The translations under genes were made by a program, and so were the position numbers. The notes under the pieces are model-generated. The model saw only the letters and a program-made list of their open reading frames with translations. It was not told where the DNA came from and ran no database searches. Below are positions 1 to 6,860 of a stretch of DNA of 64,000 nt, piece after piece. Position 1 is the stretch's first letter; the number at the start of each line of letters is the position of its first letter. Origin of the DNA: Candidatus Desulfofervidaceae bacterium (GTDB lineage Bacteria; Desulfobacterota; Desulfofervidia; Desulfofervidales; Desulfofervidaceae); NCBI GenBank assembly GCA_027038965.1, contig JALWFG010000013.1, positions 1 to 64,000 on the forward strand, in the 5' to 3' direction.

Positions 1-137
1 ACTATAAAACTCCTTATTCTGTCTACTACAACAATGACCCAAAACCCCTTTCTAAAAAATGGGAGATTTATGCTTGACAAATTTTATATTAACCATTATA
101 TCTTTCCAAAAAATTGGGGCATTGCAGTGAATAATTG

Positions 138-590
138 CTAAGAGTTTTTGCCTAAGGTCTTTTTGCTTATACATGGCCTTTTCCTCATATGCCTATTTTT
201 AAGGCGATAAACGCCTTCTATAACACCATCTTCCCTTTTGCGTTTTCCAATCCGCTCCACATATCCAGCCATCCGATACAAACGCACATAACTCTTTACA
301 GTCTCTCTGTCTGCCTCAGCTAGCTGTGCGATCTCATTTACTGTCCATTGCGGGCAATACCGCCACGCCCGCCAGATTTTATCCGCCACAACCCTCCTTT
401 CAGGCCTCCCCAAATACCGATACATGCCATCGTCAACCACAAGTTCCCCCCGCCGCAAAAAATCCCGCACCGTATCTCTTGCACTTTGCCTATCCACAGA
501 AGCAGCCTCGCCAAGCTCCTTATACCTTCCAACTGGCCAGGCCTTCACCAATTTAAAAAGCTCTCTAATTCTTTTCGCCGCTCCCCTCAT
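138..590 (-). CDS. Winged-helix protein of the Mu-like early operon
   Basis: A 150-residue, strongly basic protein with two helix-turn-helix-like stretches. The first is at about residues 20-50 (ELGEAASVDRQSARDTV) and the second at about 80-110 (TVNEIAQLAEADRETVKSYV). This pattern suggests a tandem winged-helix DNA-binding protein. Its start codon overlaps the stop of the MuB-like gene (ATGA), so it is the third early gene of the same leftward operon. I do not recognise a named family. A role in early phage regulation or replication is inferred from position only. A purine-rich AAGGAG follows at about 9-14 on the minus strand, so the next gene of the operon probably starts just outside the window. 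Confidence 0.75.
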   Translation of the reverse strand: MRGAAKRIRELFKLVKAWPVGRYKELGEAASVDRQSARDTVRDFLRRGELVVDDGMYRYLGRPERRVVADKIWRAWRYCPQWTVNEIAQLAEADRETVKSYVRLYRMAGYVERIGKRKREDGVIEGVYRLKNRHMRKRPCISKKTLGKNS

Positions 591-1462
591 ATCCCCTTCA
601 CCACATCCATTGTCAAAGAGACAAGTCTATTTGTGTTCATAAGCCGAACTGCCGCAAATGCATCCCTAACTACCAGCCGAAAATCCCCCTGACTTCTTTG
701 CCAGAGTGCATGGGCAACCTCGCTGTTCAGACTGAGCCCTACGGACATCTGATAATACGCCACCACATCCGCCACCGTCACCGGATCAAAGACCACCACC
801 CGACGCACACGGCTTTTTAGCCTCCGTTCGCTATCCAGCACCCGTCTTAATGGTTCTTCTCCTACAAGCAAAATAGGACAGCTACATCTCTCATTTATGC
901 CCCGCAGCATTTCAAAATATTTCTTTGGCATCTTATCCGCTTCATCTAAAATAATGAGACGCCTGCCTTGAAGAGTGGCCTCATCAATCACATCCAGACA
1001 GGCCCGAAAGGTGCGGGGTCTAATGCCGCCAATCTCATAGGCAATTTCCCGGGCCACGTCCACAAGAGAAAAGCCGTCAACGAAAAGCACATAGATTGAT
1101 TCTGAATGTTGCACTACATAATGCCGGGCCGCCTTTGTTTTGCCCCTGCCTGCTCGTCCTATCACCACCCCGATTGAAGAAGTCAAATCACTATCCCGGT
1201 CCAGGAGCTCATCACAAAGAGTATCAAATTTGTGCACATTCGCCGTCTTAATAAAAACATCAGAACGAACCCGAAATTTTGTTTTTGAAACCACATAGCC
1301 CGCCTCTTTGAGCTTATCCAGAATTTCCGTTTCTACTTGACCATCGCCGCCATATTTGTTATTCTTGATTTGACTGATGGTGCTTTTTGAGTAGCCGGTG
1401 ATGCGGGCGACATCGCCGGCACTCAACCCAAAATGACTCATTACCTCTTTTAGACCTACCAT
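587..1462 (-). CDS. MuB-like transposition target-capture ATPase
   Basis: Homologue of Mu phage protein B, an AAA+ ATPase that binds target DNA and stimulates the MuA transposase. Residues 1-60 form a Cro/lambda-type helix-turn-helix (LSAGDVARITGYSKSTISQI). Walker A is GRAGRGKT at about residue 102 and Walker B is RLIILDEADKM near 170, as in the MuB/TniB/IstB ATPase group. The ATG at 1462 is preferred over an upstream start at 1519 because AAGGAGG lies 6 bp before it and the upstream version would overlap muA by 46 bp. The resulting 291 residues are close to the roughly 310 of Mu B. It lies 11 bp downstream of the transposase gene and must be co-transcribed with it. Confidence 0.9.
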   Translation of the reverse strand: MVGLKEVMSHFGLSAGDVARITGYSKSTISQIKNNKYGGDGQVETEILDKLKEAGYVVSKTKFRVRSDVFIKTANVHKFDTLCDELLDRDSDLTSSIGVVIGRAGRGKTKAARHYVVQHSESIYVLFVDGFSLVDVAREIAYEIGGIRPRTFRACLDVIDEATLQGRRLIILDEADKMPKKYFEMLRGINERCSCPILLVGEEPLRRVLDSERRLKSRVRRVVVFDPVTVADVVAYYQMSVGLSLNSEVAHALWQRSQGDFRLVVRDAFAAVRLMNTNRLVSLTMDVVKGI

Positions 1463-1473
1463 TTTGCACCTCC

Positions 1474-4083
1474 TTATATTGCCTTTTTCTCTCCGTAAAT
1501 TCGCCTGTAACCCTCCCAATACACCTTTTCATCTCCATCCATTTTTGCCTCGTAATCTCTCATAAACGCCCTATCTCTTTCAGAAAGCACTTGTCCTGCT
1601 ATCATGCAGTCCAAACACCACTTGTAATAATCCCAGTCTGTCTGGAAAACCGGTCTCGCCACAATCGGCACCACTTTTTGAGGCCCTTTCATACTCTCTT
1701 CCACGATCCGCCTGGCCTCTGCCTCAATCTCTTGCCCACTCATCTTCCGTTTGGCGTGTATAGCAGCCCTTGTGTGCTTACTATACTCAATAATTCCAGG
1801 CACAGGTCTGGTTAAACGCCTGTAATGCTCTATGACGGCCTGCATCATCTGCCGCTTCCAGGCCATGACTCTGTTTGTCTTCTCCTTGTCCTTCATGGAA
1901 GATACAGGCACCGGATACAACTTCCGAGTGCTCCCATCTGGCAGCACCGCTATGACCTTTGCCGCATCAAACGGGTCGTATCTAACTTCAATTTCCGTTT
2001 TATCCGGCAAATGCCACAGGCCTGCCTCAAGATTGTCCTGGCTGATCGGGTCTCCTTGATACCAGGTATGGTTTAGAAGAATACGGCCACGCTGAACCTT
2101 TCTTGTTGTCCGGGCCAAAAGCACAAAGTCAATTTCTGATTCAGGCAAATATCGGGGCACAAATCCTTCTTCTTTCACCGCCCGCCATAGTTCATCTATA
2201 GGTGCTCTGCCCAAAGCGGCATGTCTGCGTTGGTTATAGACCTGGACTGCCTCAAAAACCTTGACTAAAAACTCTTCAAAAGTAAGAAGCTGATTGGTTT
2301 TGATGAGATGCTTAAGCCGCCTATCCGAAAGGGCCCTTTCTTCTGAAAGGCCCTTTAACTCCCGCACCAGCCCCGGCGTGCCCAAATCCCTCATAATTCC
2401 TTCAAACGAGCGGAAAAAACGCTCAATAGGCTTTGCCTTTGCGTTGTAGGCACGGGCCCGACGGTGCCACTGCCTCGGGCTGCGAACCACTTCCAAAGGC
2501 TCGCCGTCAGGGCCCTCAATGACATAACCATCCTCTGCCCTGTATAACTCAGCCATATCAGCAACCTGACTTCCCCAGCCAGCTATATCGTTTATAACAG
2601 TGTTTACATAATTGCTGATTTCAGGTTTACCGTTATCAGTATAGCAACTCCTGAATTTGCCAAACCGCAAAAGCCCCATCCGCATGGCATGTCCAACAAG
2701 GTACTTATCATAGTGTCTTGCCACAGAAATCCCGTAAATCAGCCTTGTTCGCATATCCAGCCACAAAAAACATTCAGGCCGAAAAACATCACCTGTCTCT
2801 GCAACCCGTACCCAGAAATCAAACCGATGCTGATCCCCAACAATAACTTCAAACGGGGAAAGATCCCTGTAATCCCGCATGATATAAAAGACATTATCCA
2901 GAGCCCGCCTCCCACCGCGGGCATATTTCTCCAGGAGTGGATTGAACTTTTGTAAATAAGCGAAGGCTGACGACTCACACCCAACCCGCCAGCCCTTCTT
3001 CTTTGCCTCTGCCACTACTGCCTGATATGCCCTGCGCTTTGAGCAGTCTCCGCCCTCACGCACGGCCTTCAAATACACACCCCTCAAAAAATCAAGAGCT
3101 TCCTGGTCCCAGGCCACAAGCCCTTTAGATGACCTGGGCTTAACAAGAAAAGAAAGCCCCTTCTCCCGATATATCTTTATGTCGCGGTAAAGCGTTTTAG
3201 GAGAAATCCCAAACTCTTCGGCTACCTCTCTGATCCAGACAGATTTTTTTCTGTCCGGCGGACAGCTCAAGGCCTTCTGTATAGCCTCTATTTTTCTTGC
3301 CACCTTATTTTTAAGACTTTCTTGCCTCAGCACCTCTAACCCCACCCCTTCCACAGGCGCCGTAAGCCTCATAATTTCCCACTGCGCCTGTGGAGAAAGT
3401 TTGTCCTTGATATGCTCTGGAAGCCGCTTAGCCTCCTCTTCGTTTTCTTGCACCCACTTCACCTGGGCTTGCTCAGGAAGACAGGAAAGGGCGACTTCGT
3501 ACACCTTCCCGCCAAAGCCTTTATTGGATGGGACTACTCTTGATAGAAATTTTCCGTTTCTACATCTCTTCTGAACTGCTCTATCAGAAATTCCAAGTAG
3601 TTTTGCTACCTGATTCGTAGAGAGCCATAGTTGCGGTGCAGGTTCGTTAGTAAACCCGATTTTAGGTTCGTTAGGTTCGTTAGTAAGCCCTGAAAAGTTC
3701 GTTAGTCCAGCCTCCACTAACGAACCACTTTTATTTTTTTCTGTTTTCTCCGCATCTTCAAAAAGTGCCTCAGTTCCATTTAGTTCCATTTTGGTTACAC
3801 TTACAGATTTTCCATTCTCAGAAACCCCAGTATCTATGCGGTTTTTTGAGGTTACACTTAGGTTCCACTTAGTTACGCTTTGGTTACACTTAGAGGTTAC
3901 ACTTAAGACCTTTTCTTGCACATCTTCAGGTAGAGTTTCGACTATGTAATATTTTGCAGGGCTTCCTTTTCCATCCGCTCTTGGCTCTTCCACAAACAGC
4001 CAGTTTTCCTTTTTTGCTCTCTTTAAAACAGCTATTCTTGATATGCCCAAAATCTTAGCAATCTCCTTTGCCGTCAGTCTCAT
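1474..4083 (-). CDS. MuA-like DDE transposase
   Basis: Transposase of a Mu-like transposable phage, which cuts and joins the phage ends to target DNA. In the 869-residue form, a helix-turn-helix at residues 1-30 (LTAKEIAKILGISRIAVLKR) and a second at about 155-180 (STNQVAKLLGISDRAVQKR) flank a low-complexity linker. A third HTH is at about 285-305. The integrase core carries Asp417 (GDQHRFDFW), Asp483 (YTDNGK) and Glu554 (KPIERFF). A basic C-terminal region follows, where MuB contact would be expected. ATG at 4083 is chosen because AAGGAAG precedes it and it clears the upstream gene; an upstream GTG at 4143 is possible. The linker is encoded by unusual short DNA repeats. Confidence 0.93.
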   Translation of the reverse strand: MRLTAKEIAKILGISRIAVLKRAKKENWLFVEEPRADGKGSPAKYYIVETLPEDVQEKVLSVTSKCNQSVTKWNLSVTSKNRIDTGVSENGKSVSVTKMELNGTEALFEDAEKTEKNKSGSLVEAGLTNFSGLTNEPNEPKIGFTNEPAPQLWLSTNQVAKLLGISDRAVQKRCRNGKFLSRVVPSNKGFGGKVYEVALSCLPEQAQVKWVQENEEEAKRLPEHIKDKLSPQAQWEIMRLTAPVEGVGLEVLRQESLKNKVARKIEAIQKALSCPPDRKKSVWIREVAEEFGISPKTLYRDIKIYREKGLSFLVKPRSSKGLVAWDQEALDFLRGVYLKAVREGGDCSKRRAYQAVVAEAKKKGWRVGCESSAFAYLQKFNPLLEKYARGGRRALDNVFYIMRDYRDLSPFEVIVGDQHRFDFWVRVAETGDVFRPECFLWLDMRTRLIYGISVARHYDKYLVGHAMRMGLLRFGKFRSCYTDNGKPEISNYVNTVINDIAGWGSQVADMAELYRAEDGYVIEGPDGEPLEVVRSPRQWHRRARAYNAKAKPIERFFRSFEGIMRDLGTPGLVRELKGLSEERALSDRRLKHLIKTNQLLTFEEFLVKVFEAVQVYNQRRHAALGRAPIDELWRAVKEEGFVPRYLPESEIDFVLLARTTRKVQRGRILLNHTWYQGDPISQDNLEAGLWHLPDKTEIEVRYDPFDAAKVIAVLPDGSTRKLYPVPVSSMKDKEKTNRVMAWKRQMMQAVIEHYRRLTRPVPGIIEYSKHTRAAIHAKRKMSGQEIEAEARRIVEESMKGPQKVVPIVARPVFQTDWDYYKWCLDCMIAGQVLSERDRAFMRDYEAKMDGDEKVYWEGYRRIYGEKKAI
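3641..3726. repeat. Array of GGTTCGTTAG repeats inside the transposase gene
   Basis: GGTTCGTTAG occurs at 3641-3650, 3665-3674 and 3674-3683. A nine-base match (GTTCGTTAG) is at 3697-3705 and an inverted copy (CTAACGAACC) at 3717-3726. The repeats encode the TNEP-rich part of the linker between the first two DNA-binding domains of the transposase. Confidence 0.85.
3793..3905. repeat. Array of GGTTACACTTA repeats inside the transposase gene
   Basis: GGTTACACTTA occurs exactly at 3793-3803, 3850-3860, 3882-3892 and 3895-3905. A one-mismatch copy (GGTTCCACTTA) is at 3861-3871 and a weaker one follows at 3871. On the coding strand the array gives repeated SVTK/SVTSK peptides. A tandem TAGTTCCATTT duplication lies just before the first copy. 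Confidence 0.85.
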
Positions 4084-4094
4084 TCTCTTCTTCC

Positions 4095-4298
4095 TTAATT
4101 TTCCTGCTTCTTTAACCCTTTCCTCAAATATTCCTCTGGACACCCATGCTCTTTAAGCCACTCAACCACCCGCGCCGATGTGCTTTTGCCCTGTATGACC
4201 AAAACCACTGCCACATGGCTTATCCCAAGTTCCCTGGCAATCTGTGTCTTTGTAATCCCCTGCCTCTTAAGCCACTTATTTATCTTTTGTGTCTTCAT
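4095..4298 (-). CDS. Small phage HTH regulator
   Basis: A 67-residue protein made almost entirely of one helix-turn-helix (ITKTQIARELGISHVAVVLVIQ, about residues 15-36, HTH core inside). Size and position resemble Ner/Cro-type negative regulators that lie at the start of the early operon of transposable phages. Its start overlaps the end of the upstream gene by 4 bp and it ends 11 bp before the transposase. A role as an early-promoter regulator is inferred from size and place. Confidence 0.75.
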   Translation of the reverse strand: MKTQKINKWLKRQGITKTQIARELGISHVAVVLVIQGKSTSARVVEWLKEHGCPEEYLRKGLKKQEN

Positions 4299-4732
4299 AT
4301 CCCTATCTCCTCTAATAATTTCCGAGTTTTTCTTGACAATTCACGCCTTTTAATCTCTGCCTTCGCCCATTCAAGCAGCTTTACCTCCTTGCCTATAACC
4401 AACGTTGCCCCAACTGGGGCCGCCAATGCAGCAAGCGGCAAAATACTGCCTGTAACCTTGCAAAAAATCGGCAATAACTTCCAGGGAATAATGTGGGCTG
4501 CCTCCTGTGCTACCCATTTATCCAGTAGCGAAGGCGAAACCTTAGCATGAACGCCATTAATCTTGGCCAATCTATTCATTTCATCGCTGATTTGTTCCCT
4601 AGACAGGCCGCATTCCTTAATTGCCTCTTTCATAGCCGCCTTCACCTTAGGAACAGGGTTTAAAGAGGGGCTGCCAAAGAGATGTCTTTGTTCAAAAGAC
4701 TTCTTGTCCGAAAAAAGCCGTTGACTTTCCAT
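4295..4732 (-). CDS. Phage regulatory protein, CII-like
   Basis: A 145-residue protein, first gene of the leftward early operon, starting 96 bp from the divergent repressor. The central part (EAIKECGLSREQISDEMNR, then a segment ending in PSLLDKWVAQEAAHIIP) resembles the phage CII/CP76-type regulators that combine an HTH with a conserved hydrophobic 'IP..LLPIFCKVTG' stretch. The assignment rests on recalled pattern, not on a search. An adaptor or replication-control role cannot be excluded. Confidence 0.6.
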   Translation of the reverse strand: MESQRLFSDKKSFEQRHLFGSPSLNPVPKVKAAMKEAIKECGLSREQISDEMNRLAKINGVHAKVSPSLLDKWVAQEAAHIIPWKLLPIFCKVTGSILPLAALAAPVGATLVIGKEVKLLEWAKAEIKRRELSRKTRKLLEEIGI

Positions 4733-4778
4733 TTCTTTGTCAGTTACAGTATTGGTAAATTACTTGGGAGTATAATAA

Positions 4779-4824
4779 TCGGTATACGGATATTTGCCAA
4801 GAATAAATTTTCGGTATGGGGATA
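4779..4824. promoter_or_regulatory. Operator-like direct repeats between repressor and early operon
   Basis: Two copies of TCGGTAT-x-x-GGATA lie at 4779-4792 and 4811-4824. They are 32 bp apart (about three helical turns), inside the 96-bp divergent promoter region. The second copy sits directly before the repressor start. This is where a repressor would control both its own gene and the early operon. Binding is inferred. Confidence 0.65.
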
Positions 4825-4828
4825 ATTT

Positions 4829-5503
4829 ATGGTTGGCCGTAGGATAAGAGCATATAGAAAGAAAAAGGGCTTAACTGTTAAACAGTTAGCAGAAATTATC
4901 GGTATTTCTCAAGGTTCCCTATCTGATATTGAAAATGAAAAAACAAAACCATCTGCAAAAACCATAACTTCTCTTGTTCGGAATACCGATATAAATCCTA
5001 CTTGGCTTCTCACTGGTCAAGGAGAAATGTTTAAAAAGCCAGTCAAAGAATTACCCATTGAGCCCATGACTGCTCAAGAAATTTTGCAAAAATTTCCAGA
5101 AGTTAAGCCTGTTAAAGCAGTTCCTGTTATAAACATTCAGGTTCCAGCAGGCTTTCCAGAACTACCTTTATCCCAAGAACAAATCATTGATTACCTTTAT
5201 TTACCCGACATTCCCAAAGGCTCCATTGCTATCAAAGTCAAAGGCAACAGTATGGAACCTACCATTGAAGATGGAGAATATGTAGTATTCTTACCAATAA
5301 ACAAACTCATGGAGTCCATCAAAAGCGGCGACATAATCATCGTCAGAAACGAATGGAATGAACTCATCTTAAAAAGATACAGAGAAAAAAATGGCAAAAT
5401 CTATCTTACAAGTGATAATCCCAAATACCCGACAATTGAAGTAAACGAACATTACAAAATAGTAGGAAAAGCAATCTGCGCAGTAAAAGAGAAGAAATTC
5501 TAA
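4829..5503 (+). CDS. Prophage repressor, HTH plus S24 self-cleavage domain
   Basis: A 224-residue CI/LexA-like repressor. Residues 1-65 are an HTH_3/XRE DNA-binding domain (LTVKQLAEIIGISQGSLSDI). Residues about 95-220 are a peptidase S24 domain with the nucleophile Ser141 (GNSMEPT) and general base Lys182 (ELILKRY). An Ala107-Gly108 pair in VPAGFP is placed like the LexA/CI autocleavage site, so induction by the SOS response is likely. It is divergent from the early genes, as in other transposable phages. No strong ribosome-binding site precedes the ATG, so low or leaderless expression is possible. The neighbouring HTH gene is the alternative control protein. Confidence 0.9.
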   Translation: MVGRRIRAYRKKKGLTVKQLAEIIGISQGSLSDIENEKTKPSAKTITSLVRNTDINPTWLLTGQGEMFKKPVKELPIEPMTAQEILQKFPEVKPVKAVPVINIQVPAGFPELPLSQEQIIDYLYLPDIPKGSIAIKVKGNSMEPTIEDGEYVVFLPINKLMESIKSGDIIIVRNEWNELILKRYREKNGKIYLTSDNPKYPTIEVNEHYKIVGKAICAVKEKKF

Positions 5504-5927
5504 ACCCAGCCTGAGGGTTTATAAACGTTTATAAACACTTTGGTCATTTTGTAAAATTGTCTAAGGTTATGTTGGAACAACCCGCTCAAACAGATTTAAG
5601 CCTGTAAAATTACGACATTACTTGAGACAAACTTTCCCGCACCACTCCTACAAAAACCTTTATATTCCAATTCTATAAATTTCTAAAATTAAATTATATT
5701 TTACATTTATCTCCTGTGGCGTTACGAGTTCACTTTTCATTTATGCCCACTTTTACTGCATTTTTGCCTTTTGGGTAGCTTCAAAATAAACGAGTTGCTG
5801 TCAAAAAAAACTGAGTCTAAGTGGCCTTTGTTGTTTCTAAACCCCATTTTTATTGAAATTATTTGTTTGACAGAAAAGAGAAAATTTAATAAAAGTAAGC
5901 CTGACAAAGAGATAGAAAAATATCAAC
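5504..5927. other. Gene-free region holding the probable prophage end
   Basis: No convincing coding sequence is present. The repressor of a Mu-like phage lies next to its left end, so the host junction should fall in this AT-rich stretch. Three sites sharing an ACGA core followed by a T-rich half (about 5612, 5724 and 5790) are spaced on the scale of MuA-binding sites. The exact boundary cannot be set without an empty-site sequence or the other phage end. Confidence 0.5.
5517..5536. repeat. Tandem 10-bp palindrome
   Basis: GTTTATAAAC, itself a perfect palindrome, occurs twice back to back 14 bp after the repressor stop codon. It may be a protein-binding site near the phage end or part of a termination structure. 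It lacks a following T-tract. Confidence 0.6.
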
Positions 5928-5955
5928 TGTCCTGCATCCCTAGGGGTGCAGGACA
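5928..5955. repeat. 28-bp dispersed palindrome, copy 1
   Basis: TGTCCTGCATCCC followed by TAGGGGTGCAGGACA forms a near-perfect dyad. Related copies lie at 18024-18051 and 55321-55348. The shared consensus arms are TGTCCTGCACTCTT and its complement. This copy directly precedes the MITE-like element. Confidence 0.8.
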
Positions 5956-5959
5956 ACCG

Positions 5960-6103
5960 TGAATATGTCCATTCGGCTTTGGGCTGTTTAAGCCCAACCC
6001 AATTTGAAAGGCATTTTTGTCAAAATTATTATCAGGAGGTAGCTTAATGACCTCTACCTTAAAATGGGCTAAAATATGTCCACCCTAAAGGGGGTCACTA
6101 CAA
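5960..6103 (+). mobile_element. MITE-like element, copy A
   Basis: About 95 bp (5960-6054) and 35 bp (6069-6103) match the element at 20900-21252 with few substitutions. The left part has a conserved hairpin, GGGCT-GTTTA-AGCCC. The right part has another, around CCACCC-TAAA-GGGGGT. Between them AGGAGG precedes an ATG after a short gap, opening a 12-codon reading frame (MTSTLKWAKICPP). AATATGTCC occurs near both ends in direct orientation, and there are no terminal inverted repeats. Subterminal hairpins without inverted ends are typical of IS200/IS605-derived elements, so a deleted transposon of that type is the best guess. Confidence 0.6.
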
Positions 6104-6253
6104 GGTTATAATCCCAAGTTTTGGTAAATAATTGTCCTAGCATCAAAGGATTTTGGGGGAAAGTAGGATAACCCTTGACCTTAATTAATTTCTAATGATA
6201 GAATATTTTTTATAATCTACATAGTTTGGAATTTTTAAATCAATTTTTAAATC

Positions 6254-6643
6254 ATGTGGATTTTTGCAAAGATTGCTGAAAGAAGAATCCAAGAAGCCAT
6301 CCAAAATGGAGAGTTTGATAATTTGCCAGGGAAGGGTAAGCCGCTTAAGTTGGAAGATGATAGTCATATCCCTCCTGATTTGCGTATGGCCTACAAAATT
6401 TTGAAAAATGCTGGCTGTTTACCCCCAGAAATTGAGATTAAAAGAGAGATTGTAGAGCTTAAGGATTTACTTGAGACACTTGAAGATGAAAAGGAAATCT
6501 ATCTTTGCTGTCGGAGGTTGAATTTCCTCATTATGAAGCTCAATATGCGTCGGGCTGTTTCTCCACTCCTTGAAGAGGGACAGATTTACTATAAAAAGCT
6601 TGTCTATCGGATGGCCAAGAAAAGGGGCAAGGTAGACTTTTAA
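6254..6643 (+). CDS. DUF1992 (DnaJ-C28-like) family protein
   Basis: A 129-residue protein matching the DUF1992 pattern. The N-terminal signature is IAERRIQEAIQNGEF, then a glycine/proline turn (DNLPGKGKPL), then PPDLRMAYKILKNAG and a long helical tail with conserved arginines. The family is widespread, usually 110-140 residues, and also forms the conserved part of the eukaryotic DNAJC28 protein. Its biochemical role is not established. The gene stands alone, with no clear ribosome-binding site before the ATG. The next gene is convergent. Confidence 0.85.
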   Translation: MWIFAKIAERRIQEAIQNGEFDNLPGKGKPLKLEDDSHIPPDLRMAYKILKNAGCLPPEIEIKREIVELKDLLETLEDEKEIYLCCRRLNFLIMKLNMRRAVSPLLEEGQIYYKKLVYRMAKKRGKVDF

Positions 6644-6827
6644 CTCTTCAGGTCCTCTGAGGGCAAATCCTATTTATCCTTATCCCTTTGCCCCCAATTC
6701 TGTTATAGTCTTTGATATGAGCCCAAAGGTTAACTGTGCCCTTATATTCCAAAAATTCTATAAAATCTTTAAAACGGTTAAGCCAAGCCCCTCTTAAGCC
6801 TGAAGATTATTAAATCAAGGCAATGTC

Positions 6828-6857
6828 AAGAGGCCCCTAAAAAAGGGGACCTCTTTT
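6828..6857. terminator. Hairpin terminator between DUF1992 gene and metE
   Basis: AAGAGGCCCC pairs with GGGG-A-CCTCTT across a TAAAAAA loop, with one bulged A. A short T-run follows on the plus strand. It lies 5 bp from the metE stop codon and may serve both convergent genes. Confidence 0.7.
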
Positions 6858-6860
6858 AGC

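Noticed and set aside
74-102. TTGACA-N17-TATATC promoter-like sequence on the plus strand
   Set aside because: It points into the 3' side of the leftward phage operon, where no plus-strand gene follows. Such a match is expected by chance in AT-rich DNA.
5771-5962. 63-codon reading frame after the prophage
   Set aside because: It begins with TTG without a ribosome-binding site, has low-complexity Lys-rich content, and its end is encoded by the palindromic repeat. No conserved look.
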